DNA from: Akanthomyces muscarius
Taxonomy: Eukaryota; Ascomycota; Sordariomycetes; Hypocreales; Cordycipitaceae
DNA: 64,000 bases
Assembly (NCBI RefSeq): GCF_028009165.1
Contig: NC_079246.1
Location: 3,286,001-3,350,000, forward strand
Direction: 5' to 3'
Positions 23,182 to 32,945 of this stretch are shown here, piece by piece. The translations under genes were made by a program, and so were the position numbers. The stretch's first letter is position 1. Every line of letters begins with the position of its first letter. Under the pieces are notes generated by a model. The model ran no database searches, had not been told where the DNA came from, and saw nothing but the letters and a program-made list of their open reading frames with translations.

Positions 23182-25327
23182 TCACTTACTTTGTGAAGCG
23201 GCGGTCCCATGCACTGGTACCACAATTGGCTGTCGGCGGGTTTGAGCAAACTTGGTTGCCAGCTGTGGGCTCTGATCGAATTTGACAGTAATGGCGCGGC
23301 CGCGGATAACTTGCATCTCATCCTGCGAGATGGGAAGGCGTCTAATAAGCTTGGAGATGATTTTGTAGGACAATGACAACCTGCCAGCAGCATTCTGTAT
23401 ATGCTTTAGCATTTCCAAAACGTCGCCGATGCCCGCGAAAACTTGCTCGCGTTTCGGAAGATTCTGATGTTCGTCATGAATGACAGCGAAGCACAAAATC
23501 ACACCCAAATCGACAAGAGAAAATTGTGCGAGGTGGTACTTTGCACAGACGGGGTAGGTGCTATGAAAGAGAAGGATGTGGGCATCACGCAGCTTCAAGC
23601 AGTAGTCTACTCCGGAAGCTCGCGTTCTTTGATCCTCCTGCGGCTCTGTCTGGTCAAAAGTTTTAAGTATATAGCTTTTTAGAGGCACGAGGATCATGGT
23701 ATAGGCCATGACGTGTAGGTATTGACGCTGCACGGTAATCCACGGGTAGCCCTCATCTATACTTGTGTCAGGATTGATGATCTGCAACATCGGTGGAAAG
23801 GATTTCGTCCATCTGTTGATGATGTCCTGGAACTCCCTCGCATCTGCAGCATTCATCGGCTTATTGATGTTACCGAACTTGCGATATACTGCCTGGATGA
23901 CTTCAAACTGCAACTTCGTCTGGTATATGGGAGATGGAGCAGCTTCCAGACAGACGTTTGGCGAGATAATGTCACAGTCATGTCGGTTGATGAGCTGCGG
24001 ACGAGAGAATAGAGTAGAAATCTGCCTATAAAAGGGTCAAAAATTGCAGGGGTCACATGGAGACGACAAGAGTACCAATCCCAAATGTCTAGAATGCACC
24101 AGATCCTCCTTCGCATGTCTCGATCGAGCTCGCTGAATCCATTTGACTTTGATTCTTTATTCAAGCCTATGAATGTGGCGGCGATGGTTAGCATGCCAAC
24201 AAGGACTTGTAGGCAAATACCTGACGGAATGAAACAAACCTATTTCTTGAGCCTCACGAATCGCCGCGCCAAGCGCGTGCCAGCAACCAAAGAAATTTCC
24301 TTCGGCGCTATGCCAATATGACGTGAGGAGGAGCTGCTGAACCTGCAATAGTCCCGCTTCACCGATGGGAATTCTGCCACTAAGCTCAACGGCAGCCTGA
24401 TGACATCGGTTGGCAAGGCTCTGGACTGGCATTTTGAGGTCGGCCTCGATCTTCCATTGGACGTCTGAGCGGAGGTATGGTACGACGCATGCACAAATAC
24501 GCAACATGAGACAAACAACAGCAGGATCCAGCGGCCTGTCCCAGCGTACATCTTCTTGCCAGATTGAGAAGCCCTTCATCAGTCTAGCTGGATCAACGAT
24601 GTAATAGCAGTGGTTCAGCGTCTCGGTGAAGCTCAAGAGGAGAGTCTCTGCAAGTTCTGGTCAGTATGAAGCTGTAGAATCACGGATGGGGAGACGTGCC
24701 TAAGTGAGGCGGCGGGGGAAGCATTTCCATTAAGCGGACAACGTCTGCCCGAGTGGCGACACGACCGGCGGGAGGATCAAGCTTGCGATGTGAAGACAAG
24801 TATTAGCTACCAACGGCTAGAAATCATCCGTTTTGGGGACTTAAACGGCATACCTTGACTACCTTGGAGAGATTGATAAAGCTTGAGGGTCTGTAGCTAA
24901 TGGTATTGAGGGTGGACTCTTCGTCAGTGATGTCTTCCAATGAGACTACGTGCTTGTCGAGGTCATCATCTTCAGCCCTCAACTTCCGCTTCCCGCGCGA
25001 GTAATTGGGGTCAGAAAAGTACAGATCCCGGTCATCATTGCTGGGCAAGCTGGGTTCATCAAAGCGACACCTCTCGGGAACCTTACGACGACAACAGTTT
25101 TCGCAAGGCCAGTCCCTATCGCACTAAAGAAGGGAACCAGCATTAGCCCATTAGCCCAGTGCCAGGAGTAGAGTAAGTACGCAGCAAATCCCCACTGCCC
25201 GGTTCTAGGTGCAAGGAGGTAGAATTTGTCAGTTGGCGAAGCTACATACCTTTTGTTTCCTCAGCTGACATTCCATACAAGCTGAACGATGGCACGAACC
25301 CCCCCAGGGGGCGAACGGGGCCGTCAT
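23182..25327 (-). CDS. Zn2Cys6 fungal transcription factor (Fungal_trans domain)
   Basis: Exons (minus) 25327-25250, 25123-24854, 24781-24700, 24647-24240, 24166-24076 and 24025-23182 give 590 aa. The zinc cluster is split by intron 1: CMECQLRKQK then CDRDWPCENCCRRKVPERC, matching C-x2-C-x6-C-x5-C-x2-C-x8-C. An acidic linker follows, then the Fungal_trans core: LLLSFTETLNHCYYIVDP, the VQQLLLTSYWHSAEGN helix, REAQEIGL across an intron, and RRRIWCILDIWDW. Intron 3 (24699-24648) uses a GC donor (GCACGT); a GT donor does not keep the frame. Probably a nuclear regulator of a nearby pathway; the target is unknown. See the adjacent regulator at 21546 for a possible fusion. Confidence 0.83.
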
Positions 25328-25584
25328 GTTTTGTCCATGAATGGAGGAAGGATGCGATAGGTGGAGGTGATGTCACAGTGCACTACCGGCTGATCCTGGT
25401 TCATGGCACAAGATTCAGCCTCGGGAAGTACGTGATGATTGACCCGAAAGGTGGCCTGGGAGGCACCTTAGCACCTACGCGTGCCTATTATGGGGGATAA
25501 CCCGACCATAGGTGACTTAATAACCCAACCATTAGTGCATTTAGCCGAAGTTCAACCGACACACTAAAATTGGTACTTTTGCGA

Positions 25585-25597
25585 GGGTTAGGGTTAG
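25585..25597 (+). repeat. Short interstitial telomere-like repeat
   Basis: GGGTTAGGGTTAG, two TTAGGG-phase units, with AAGGGAT and TTAGGG variants in the next 25 nt. Sits between the Zn2Cys6 gene and the decayed genes downstream. Confidence 0.6.
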
Positions 25598-27261
25598 TGG
25601 TAAGGGATAGTATTAGGGTCTAGTGGCTAGTGGTCAGGGGACTTGTACGGTGATTTTGACGCTTCAAATGCGGGAATCGGTTCAAGCGATATGCCGCCAC
25701 AGTGGTTGGGTGATGTCCTGGATGCAGGTGGTGGCCGGGTCGGCCCCGGCCATGAGGCGGATGATGAAGGCTTGGACATTCCTTGCTCGCCTTCCTGTAC
25801 TTTGCTGAGGATTCTGGTCATAATTCCATCCCAAGTATCGAGGCTATGTTGATCGAGAGACCTTCCCTCGGCAGGCGTAACTGGAGGACTTTCACAACCT
25901 GCAAGCATATCGTTCGTAAAACCCGCAAGGCACGTGAAGGTGAGTTTGGCGCCTTAGAAGTGAACTGTAAGTGCTCTCGAAGTGGCGCGGCGCAAAGAGG
26001 AGAAATTACCAGACCACTCCATGCATCTGCACTTTGACGGCACGACACACACAGCGCCAGTATGCACAGGTGGTGCACCGGAAATGTATCTGCATGGCCA
26101 TTACTCGCAGAAAAGATGGGCTTGCGGAGATGACGCAGCGTCCAGGCTGGGCAATGAGATGACGTCGCCGATGGCCTGCATGAAGCTGTGTCACGACTCA
26201 CGCCGCGTCGCAGGAGGAAGCTGCTAAAGAGTGCGGGGTGCAGCAAGAACCTATACGTTAGATCTTCCCTTTTAGCGAGCAACAGAGTCGTACAATTGCA
26301 TTCTGCGCTACTCTTCTACAAACTGTTGCGGAGCGCAGTGCTCATTTCAAGACTCGGTATCTTGCTTGCCAAGTGCGACAAGTCAAATGGCAAAGACTGC
26401 AGCGGTACAAGGCAGTTGAAACTACATATAGGAAAGATATGCATGCAAGACTCATTGATGCACCTTGTACGGATGTAGTGCTACCGAGCGAGAGTGTGGA
26501 CGGATACCTGGGGCTTGCGAGAACCCCGCATCAGAGCAGTGCCGCAGTAGTGAAAGCTGGGAGCATAAGTGGTCTTGTAATGTGCACAAAAGAACCAAAG
26601 CAGTCGGCCAGCGGAAGATGTCCATGAGGCACTCCGACTGGTGCATGATGCAGCACCGGAAGCGGGTTTCATGGAGCCTGGCTACAACTAGATTTGTGGC
26701 TGGCCTGGTATTTCCTGTCGGCTAGTATAGACTGTACTGCCGGTAACCAGTAATTTTAATCTGTAGTCCAAATTGGGATGAGTTGATCTCGATAATTAGT
26801 CTTGATCTATCAAATCGCCTCGATGACAAGTGGAGCAGCTTATCCTGCGCATCGCACGTAGATACTGCATTGTGAGAGATTACCAGAGCTTAGCTCCCTC
26901 ATAAGACCACAAGAGCTACAAACGAGTCAAAATCAAATATATGCTCAAACATTCAAGGATTGACCTGTGCTACAGCCCCCCCGAGATGCAGTAACCTACA
27001 GCACCATCCAACCCAATTTCCTCTGAGGCCTGCAGTTCGATACGAATCAAGCTTAGCAATGACACCACAAGTCCGCGCGATTTCGTTTAGTAATACAAAT
27101 ATGTAGGTGATGCATCCGAGACACAACAGGCTACAGCGGCTACAGTACGCTCTGCAGCATGCACCTCGTATCAGGAAGCCATCGAGAGCAATGTTAGGAG
27201 CCCGTACAAGCCCCAAGGAAAGCTCAGTAGATCTCTGAAAACATCAATCGGCGAAGACTTG

Positions 27262-27270
27262 TATATATAA
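27262..27270 (+). promoter_or_regulatory. TATA-like element upstream of the Vps62-like pseudogene
   Basis: TATATATAA, 108-116 nt before the ATG at 27378. It suggests that the pseudogene kept its promoter. Confidence 0.4.
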
Positions 27271-27377
27271 GTGCGTCTCGCCGTATTGCCTCCGAGATCT
27301 GCCACCTTCAGACACAGCAGAGAGCTTCCCAATCAGCCAACCGACTCTTGAAACAATTTATACATCTTTAAAACAAG

Positions 27378-27974
27378 ATGGCGGGCACCTAATCCGATAC
27401 AATCTCCACCACGACGGTGTATTCCTTTGACTTTGTTTGGAGTGACAAGGGCAGCAAGGCCAAAAGGCACGTCAGCTTCTGGCACCCGCAGCCGAACGAT
27501 AACAGGCGCCCGCTAGGTAGCTTCTGCATCGACAACTACGACCCAATTGACGGCAGGTATACCGCGCTGCTGATTGGAGCGGTTGATACTTCGCCGGGAA
27601 ACAACTCGGTCGTTGCCAGTCCGACGGGCTACGCCCAAGTCTGGGTCGACAAGGGCAGCAGCGCGGAGCAGAAAGGATCCCTCTGGCGGCCTGTACCGCC
27701 AAGCGGCTATGTGGTGCTAGGCCACGTCACCGCTGCCGGCTACGACGCGCCCAGTACCGACAAGATTTGGTGTCTGCGAGAGGATCTCGTGGTGGGTGGC
27801 CGCTTCGAGTCGCGGTCCATCTGACCAGACCAAGGTTCCAGGGCCACGAAAGACGTCTCTGTGCGCGAGGTCTTTTTCGAGAAACCCCGCGACGGTTTCC
27901 CCGTACTAGGATACTTTCAGAGTACCCTGGGCTACTCCCAACCCGATCCAAGCCTCGCTGTCCCCAGGTTCTAG
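27378..27974 (+). pseudogene. Vps62-like protein with two in-frame stop codons
   Basis: One continuous frame from ATG 27378 to TAG 27972-27974 is interrupted by TAA at 27390-27392 (codon 5) and TGA at 27822-27824. Between them the sequence is excellent for the Vps62 family: the repeated signature W-x-D-K-G-S-x-A appears as FVWSDKGSKA and QVWVDKGSSA, each followed about 6-7 residues later by S-x-W. A third copy follows the TGA as PDQGSRATKDVSV; the expected Trp of its IW-x-D-x-G-S signature is exactly the TGA codon (TGG to TGA). The end YFQSTLGYSQPDP is also in frame. No intron would remove either stop. Both changes fit C-to-T type transitions (CAA to TAA, TGG to TGA). Non-functional unless read through. 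Confidence 0.82.
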
Positions 27975-28650
27975 ATTCAGCAGCACCTTGCCGCGCTGAA
28001 GACGAGACAGCATGAGCTCGGCTACACTGTGGTAGGTCCAGGAAACCTGGAAACAATAAAAAACGCCAATTCTTACTTTACTTTACAGCTCACAATTCAG
28101 TGCAGCCGCGGTGTTAAGTCGTCAAAGCGACCTGAAGTTTACAGTCGTTGTATGAAGTTCTTCAATGGAGTTTAAGCACGGCCGACTGTAGACGGTTAAT
28201 AGCTTGATATAGTGCTTGCGTATGAAATTATATCATTTATTCTATTTCATGTATGCCCTATTCTTTTAAGCCCTGTTGTAGAGTGTCTTTTGTAGCTCGT
28301 GGCGTCTTGGCGCTTGCCGCAAAGTGCGTGAGAAATGGTCAGTTTCTCTTCAGAGAAGCAAGTCAAGAGATCTCTCTACCTGCGGCTAGACTTTAGTCAG
28401 TGTCCCAGCCCTAATCATTTAAATACAATAAATTAGTTTTAAGATTAATTAGTTCTTATATAAGAGCAATTATATATTCTATAAAGGCATAATAGTATTA
28501 GTAGTAGATAGGACTATCTCGTATAGCTTTGGATTAAGATTGTCCGAGACGAGGTAGGAGTAAACTCATGCTCTAAACTAAGAACCAAACGACCCCTCTT
28601 TAAATAATTGCTTTTCTAACTCGATTCTTACATACCTTCTTGCTGTCGAC
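27975..28650. other. Intergenic, including an AT-rich island
   Basis: No gene. The segment from about 28420 to 28515 is strongly AT-rich with many TpA steps. Confidence 0.55.
28420..28515. other. AT-rich, TpA-rich island
   Basis: This stretch is far richer in A+T than its surroundings and full of TA dinucleotides. The pattern fits a small remnant of repeat-induced point mutation, or simply a promoter AT tract. Confidence 0.4.
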
Positions 28651-30026
28651 ATGGGTCTTGACACTCTCCCCGCAGAGATTCTCCAGCAAGTTCTAGGGCT
28701 TGTCTTCCCCCGCAATTGGCTGGAATCTCCCCATATACGCACCAAGCTCACCCTCAAGCTTGTTTGCAGTAAGTTAGCGTAATAGTCTGCACCCTAGAAA
28801 CCTAAATGCTGCAAGCCGATAATTGACTCGACTTCTTCAGAATATGTTGATCAGAACATCCGTCGCGATGTCTTTGGTAAACTTGATATTGATCTCATTG
28901 CCACAGTGTTGGCCAGCGACATGAACGACGAAATGGTCACTCGGCTACTCGTCGAAATTGTCAAGGTTGCTGGCAAAAACGAGAATGCTCTGGTATCTTT
29001 TATTCGCGATGCTGTCCAGTGCACTCTTCGCTTGACCGGAGATGGCTCGCATGATGGCAACAAGCTTGGCGACTAATACCGGCACATCTTCTGCTGCATC
29101 ACTGTGTTGAATTTGGGAAGACACGAAGCCATGGACCGGTTGACGCACGATAACGACCCTAGAAGTAGCTCCGAGTGTGAGGATTGCGCTAGCGCCTTAG
29201 TCGCCGCCGCCTGTGACAACGACTTGCCACTTATGAGTCAACTTCCACACGGCAGCCTCGACATTAAATTCAGTACTTTTTACTTCGCAACCGCGCTACA
29301 CTGGGCTACATATGGGTGTCAAATTGAACCGACGAGCCTGTTGCTTGAAAATGGAGCAGATACTATGGCCAGAGACTGGTGGAACCGTACATCTTTGCCC
29401 TCGCCGCCTCGCAAGGCCACAGCATCGTTTTGAGACGACTCCTCGATACAGATGCCAACGATGACACTTGTGACTATGGGATTTGCTCACTTTTCTCTGC
29501 GTCGGAAGATAGCCATACCGCGGCAGAATCGTTGCCAGAGCCAGCTGAACCTATTGAAGCATACGCCATTAATGCGGACGCCAAAGACTGGTTTCATCGA
29601 ACACCACTTTCATTGGCGGCGGGGAGAGGCCATGAAAAAGTGGTAAAACTGCTTGCAAGGCGGGATGATGTCGATCCAGGCTCTAAAACAGGAGACGGAT
29701 CGACACCGCTGCTATGGGCAGTAAAAGCAGGACACGTCGAAGTGTTGAAGCTGTTGCTAGCCTCCCCAAGGGTAATACCTCAGGCCCCGGATGCCATGGG
29801 GGAAACGCCACTGCTGAGGGAAGCCAAAGAAGGGCACTATGCAGTATTCAAGCTCTTGTTGGAGCAAAAAAAGGTAAAGGCAGATGCCAAGTGTAAACTT
29901 GGTCGAACCCCGTTATCTTGGGCTGTTGCGGTGGGAGCTGAGGACATTGTCAAAGATCTATTGTCGCGAGGTAGCGTTGATGTCGACTCAAGGGATAGTG
30001 ACGGCCGAACACCGCTTTTTCATTGA
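28651..30026 (+). pseudogene. F-box/ankyrin-repeat protein with a stop codon and a frameshift
   Basis: Exon 1 (28651-28768) encodes MGLDTLPAEILQQVLGLVF, an F-box start; intron 28769-28840; exon 2 from 28841. An in-frame TAA at 29074-29076 interrupts exon 2, yet the same frame continues with a good ankyrin segment (ALHWATYGCQ, LLLENGADTMARDWWNRT). At 29388-29396 one base is missing; the next frame resumes with FALAASQGHSIVLRRLL and further ankyrin repeats (TPLSLAAGRGHEKVVKLLA, TPLLWAVKAGHVEVLKLLL, TPLSWAVAVG) to TGA 30024-30026. Intact members would couple a substrate-binding ankyrin array to an SCF ubiquitin ligase. Here two independent lesions separate the F-box from the array. Confidence 0.85.
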
Positions 30027-30197
30027 GCACGTTTCGAATTGACCAGACTTCAAACTAGATTGCGCAAGAGAGCAGATTGGATTGGGATATTTAACTGCAA
30101 GCTCCACCGCTAGGGACCACGCCTCAGCTTCTAGAAGCTGCTGTTGTTGGGCGCCCGTCTTTGACTCGGCAACTGCCACTCAACCCCCGTATAGCCA

Positions 30198-30513
30198 TTA
30201 CTCTGGATGGCACAGGTTACCACCGAGGACACAGTGGTCCAAGCTGACGCCATGATAATCTGCCAAGCCTCTCACACAGTCGTTGAACATTCTGTGGCAG
30301 GTTTTCATATCCTCGCCATTTTCGTTTCGGCACTGAACCGACCACTGATTAGCGTGTATCCAAAGATTGTCGTCAAGGCCTTGCGGGGTGGCTCACCGAT
30401 TTGCAATCACCGCAATCCGAAGCGACATCTAGCATGCAAGAACTGCTATCGCCGAACTCGGCAGCAGCAGCCATGCCAGACAACGTCAATGCAAGGATTG
30501 TTGAGAACTTCAT
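30198..30513 (-). CDS. Eight-cysteine small secreted protein (effector-like)
   Basis: Exons (minus) 30513-30397 and 30332-30198 with a 64-nt GT-AG intron give 83 aa. The start MKFSTILALTLSGMAAAA is a clear signal peptide; the ATG at 30576 in the same frame would bury it and is rejected. The mature part of about 65 residues has eight cysteines (SSSC, SDC, GDC, KSC, KTC, NDC, DHC, NLC), enough for four disulfides, and no recognised domain. The intron falls between SDCGDCKS and CRNENG. Secreted, small, Cys-rich and lineage-restricted in look: a candidate effector or antimicrobial protein, by composition only. A TATA-like element lies 93 nt upstream. Confidence 0.8.
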
Positions 30514-31211
30514 GTTTGCGGTAAGGGGAACAAAAGTAGTAATAAGCAGTGCTTGAGAGTGGTTTGCAGGTGACAAAAAAGTTCTTGTGTTCTGACAAGC
30601 CAGTCCCTTTATACTTGAGCATTTGACGTGAACGGGCGCATATACTTGATGCAGAATGCTAACCGCTGCGATTGAATGCCATCAATACTTCATTCAACGT
30701 TATAGACTAGAATTATCGAATTGTACCCCAGGCTGACGCGAAATCTGCCCACTACTCGTGTCATGCCCGCAGCAGTGCTGACGAACCCTTGTCGGCTTGC
30801 GCGCCGCCCCTCTCCCCACTGCAAATTTAAGCTTAGATCCGCCTCTAAATGCGCGATAATCTCAACGGTTTACTCAAATATCAGAGCGATATTTTCTTGG
30901 TCTACTTATAGTTTTTTACGGGCCGCGGCTCTCGGGCGCCGGTGCCGTGGGGCCCAATGTAGAGCTGGGAGCAATGGGTTTCGATAAACCCGGGCATTCT
31001 ACTGCGCAAAACTGAATCGGAAAGTGTGGATTGCCATCCGGCAGTGCGAGCTTTCGTCTGATGTATATAGTAAGCATACATGCAGCGTATGGGGCCGCAA
31101 GCCGCAACGCTTGGCCGGGCGAAGCCCGGACGCCCCCCTTTTACGAATTCAGCGATGCAAAGGCGTTCGGCGTTTCAGTTCAAATGTTGAGGCAGAAAGG
31201 GCCTTGTATTG
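30514..31211. other. Intergenic region
   Basis: Promoter of the eight-cysteine protein (TATA-like CCTTTATA on plus at 30606-30613) and the 3' side of the beta-lactamase-fold gene. Nothing else seen. Confidence 0.5.
30606..30613 (-). promoter_or_regulatory. TATA-like element of the eight-cysteine secreted protein
   Basis: TATAAAGG on the minus strand, 93 nt before the ATG at 30513. It supports that start over the one at 30576. Confidence 0.5.
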
Positions 31212-32945
31212 CTACTCTATGCTGCTGTAAATTACTGGTGCTTCGTCGGCTTCTGTCCCGGGAGGCGAGAACCGAACCTCGAGAGCAGTGGGCTTCCCAT
31301 CGACGCCAATCTTAAACTCGCCAGCCCAGTAAGCTTCCGTTGAGTTGGTGGAGTCCACGACATGTATATTCCAGAAATTACCGGATACATGATGAAGACG
31401 AAGCCCGTGTTGCTCCACCATTTCACCACGATCTGCAGAGAGAATGGTTTGGTTTCCTTGCTGTTGTTCAGTAAGATAAATAGTTCCGTACCCGGCGTGG
31501 TGGTAGAAGCCTGCCAAGTCGCTCGTATTTACCGGAGATGGTAGGGGGACCTTCGGGCGGTCTGGAAACAATTCGTCATCCGGGTCTTCGGGATCGCTGC
31601 CGCTTCCATCGTCGGGCTTCGGCTTTAGCCTGGAGAACCGCGTTAGCTGCAAACCGTTTCTGGCGGGCCTATAGGCGGGGCTATAGTGAACGAACCTGTC
31701 ATTAATGTTGTAGCGGTCGGCCGATGGAACTTGAAGTTTGTTCTCAATAAGCTCCCAGATGAGAACCTGGGCGGCCGAGTTGGCGGTATCGGCGGCGTTG
31801 GCAAAGGCGACGACTCCGAATTTGATGTCTGGGAGCCAAAAGACTTGGCTGCCATACGCCGTTTCCGTGCCAGAATGGTTAATTACCACCTGGCCATGAG
31901 CGACAGTGCGGTCCCAGGCAAGTCCATAGAGAGAAATATCCCCCACAGTATTTGGGTCTTCAGAATCGATAATTCTGGGGGTCCGGATATCCTCGTGCGT
32001 AGCCTTGGAGAATGGCGCCTCCTCTTGTAGCAGACATTTCACCCATTTGGCGTAGTCGCGCGCATTTGAGATGACGAATCCAGCACCGCTAAAAGGACGC
32101 GTCTCTTCAAAAGCAGCTTCGATAAATTTATGGCCGTCTTCATCCCATCTATAGCCCGAAGCCAAGTGCTGGGATGCCTTCTTTGCTTCCTCGAGGCTGG
32201 AAAAGGTGGCATCCATTTGCAACGGACCCCATATCACGTCTCGCATGGCATCTTGGAGCGGTTTCTCCGTCAAAAACTCAATGACGTACGATAGTGTGAC
32301 GTACATCAGGTTACAGTACTGAAAACGCGTCCGAGGCTCCGCGTTTTGCGGCAGGTTCCTGAAATTTCTGACAACATCCCGTGGTGTCGCCGAGCGGCCT
32401 TGCACCTGCTTGGCCCACGAGTAGTCATGCCTTGGCATGCCAGTGCGGTGAACAGCGGCATCTTCCAGAGTGATGTGCGCTGTTGACCACGCATCTTGCA
32501 GAACAAAGTCATCGTGAATGATGGAGGAGATGGGAGTCGACCACCTCTTAGACAGAGCTGTATAATTGTTCGAATCAATTAGATGAGCCAACGTCGCAGC
32601 CGTAAATGCCTTTGTCGTTGACCCAGCGTAAAAAAGTGTGTCTGGAGTAACTGCAGTGTCGGGGAGAGTTGCGAAGCCGTAGCCCTGGCGCGCGTTAAGA
32701 CTTTCGTCCGAAATGTGAGATACGGCAGCAGAACTTACCTGAGAATATATTTGCCCCCCCTCAACCACAGCAAGCGAAATACCAGGCACATTCCACTGTT
32801 TCAGGACATCGTTGGCAAATCTGGCAAAAGCGGGATTGAAGGGGTTATTTGACGTAGAGCTGTTAGAGGGGGTTGCGCCCAACGCTGGTGTTGTCACCAG
32901 CGACATGATTATTGCCGCCGCAATTGGGAACCACAATCGAGCCAT
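31212..32945 (-). CDS. Secreted beta-lactamase-fold serine hydrolase
   Basis: Single exon, 577 aa. The signal peptide ends around PALGATP. The class-C beta-lactamase/penicillin-binding-protein fold is shown by SxxK in AGSTTKAFTA (nucleophile Ser, general-base Lys), YxN as FQYCNLMY and a third-motif HSG in NHSGTETAYG. A C-terminal extension follows an acidic linker (SDPEDPDDE). Fungal members hydrolyse esters or D-amino-acid amides, act in polyketide release, or are of unknown function. Several NxS/T sequons fit an extracellular location. No neighbouring biosynthetic genes indicate a pathway. Confidence 0.9.
   Translation of the reverse strand: MARLWFPIAAAIIMSLVTTPALGATPSNSSTSNNPFNPAFARFANDVLKQWNVPGISLAVVEGGQIYSQVSSAAVSHISDESLNARQGYGFATLPDTAVTPDTLFYAGSTTKAFTAATLAHLIDSNNYTALSKRWSTPISSIIHDDFVLQDAWSTAHITLEDAAVHRTGMPRHDYSWAKQVQGRSATPRDVVRNFRNLPQNAEPRTRFQYCNLMYVTLSYVIEFLTEKPLQDAMRDVIWGPLQMDATFSSLEEAKKASQHLASGYRWDEDGHKFIEAAFEETRPFSGAGFVISNARDYAKWVKCLLQEEAPFSKATHEDIRTPRIIDSEDPNTVGDISLYGLAWDRTVAHGQVVINHSGTETAYGSQVFWLPDIKFGVVAFANAADTANSAAQVLIWELIENKLQVPSADRYNINDRFVHYSPAYRPARNGLQLTRFSRLKPKPDDGSGSDPEDPDDELFPDRPKVPLPSPVNTSDLAGFYHHAGYGTIYLTEQQQGNQTILSADRGEMVEQHGLRLHHVSGNFWNIHVVDSTNSTEAYWAGEFKIGVDGKPTALEVRFSPPGTEADEAPVIYSSIE

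Larger units (their letters stand above)
25328..27377. other. 2-kb interval without a recognisable gene
   Basis: Contains a short telomere-like motif (25585-25597). Open frames on both strands around 25627-26282 have some codon-like composition but no motif, no start context and no consistent splice pattern, so I do not call a gene. The last 120 nt are the promoter of the Vps62-like pseudogene, with a TATA element at 27262-27270. Confidence 0.5.

Noticed and set aside
25818..26282. 154-codon minus frame and overlapping plus frames near 26 kb
   Set aside because: No start or splice context, no recognisable domain; a Zn2Cys6 pattern was looked for and not found.
30374..30576. Single-exon version of the Cys-rich protein starting at 30576
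   Set aside because: It buries the signal peptide and runs into the intron; the spliced model keeps eight cysteines.
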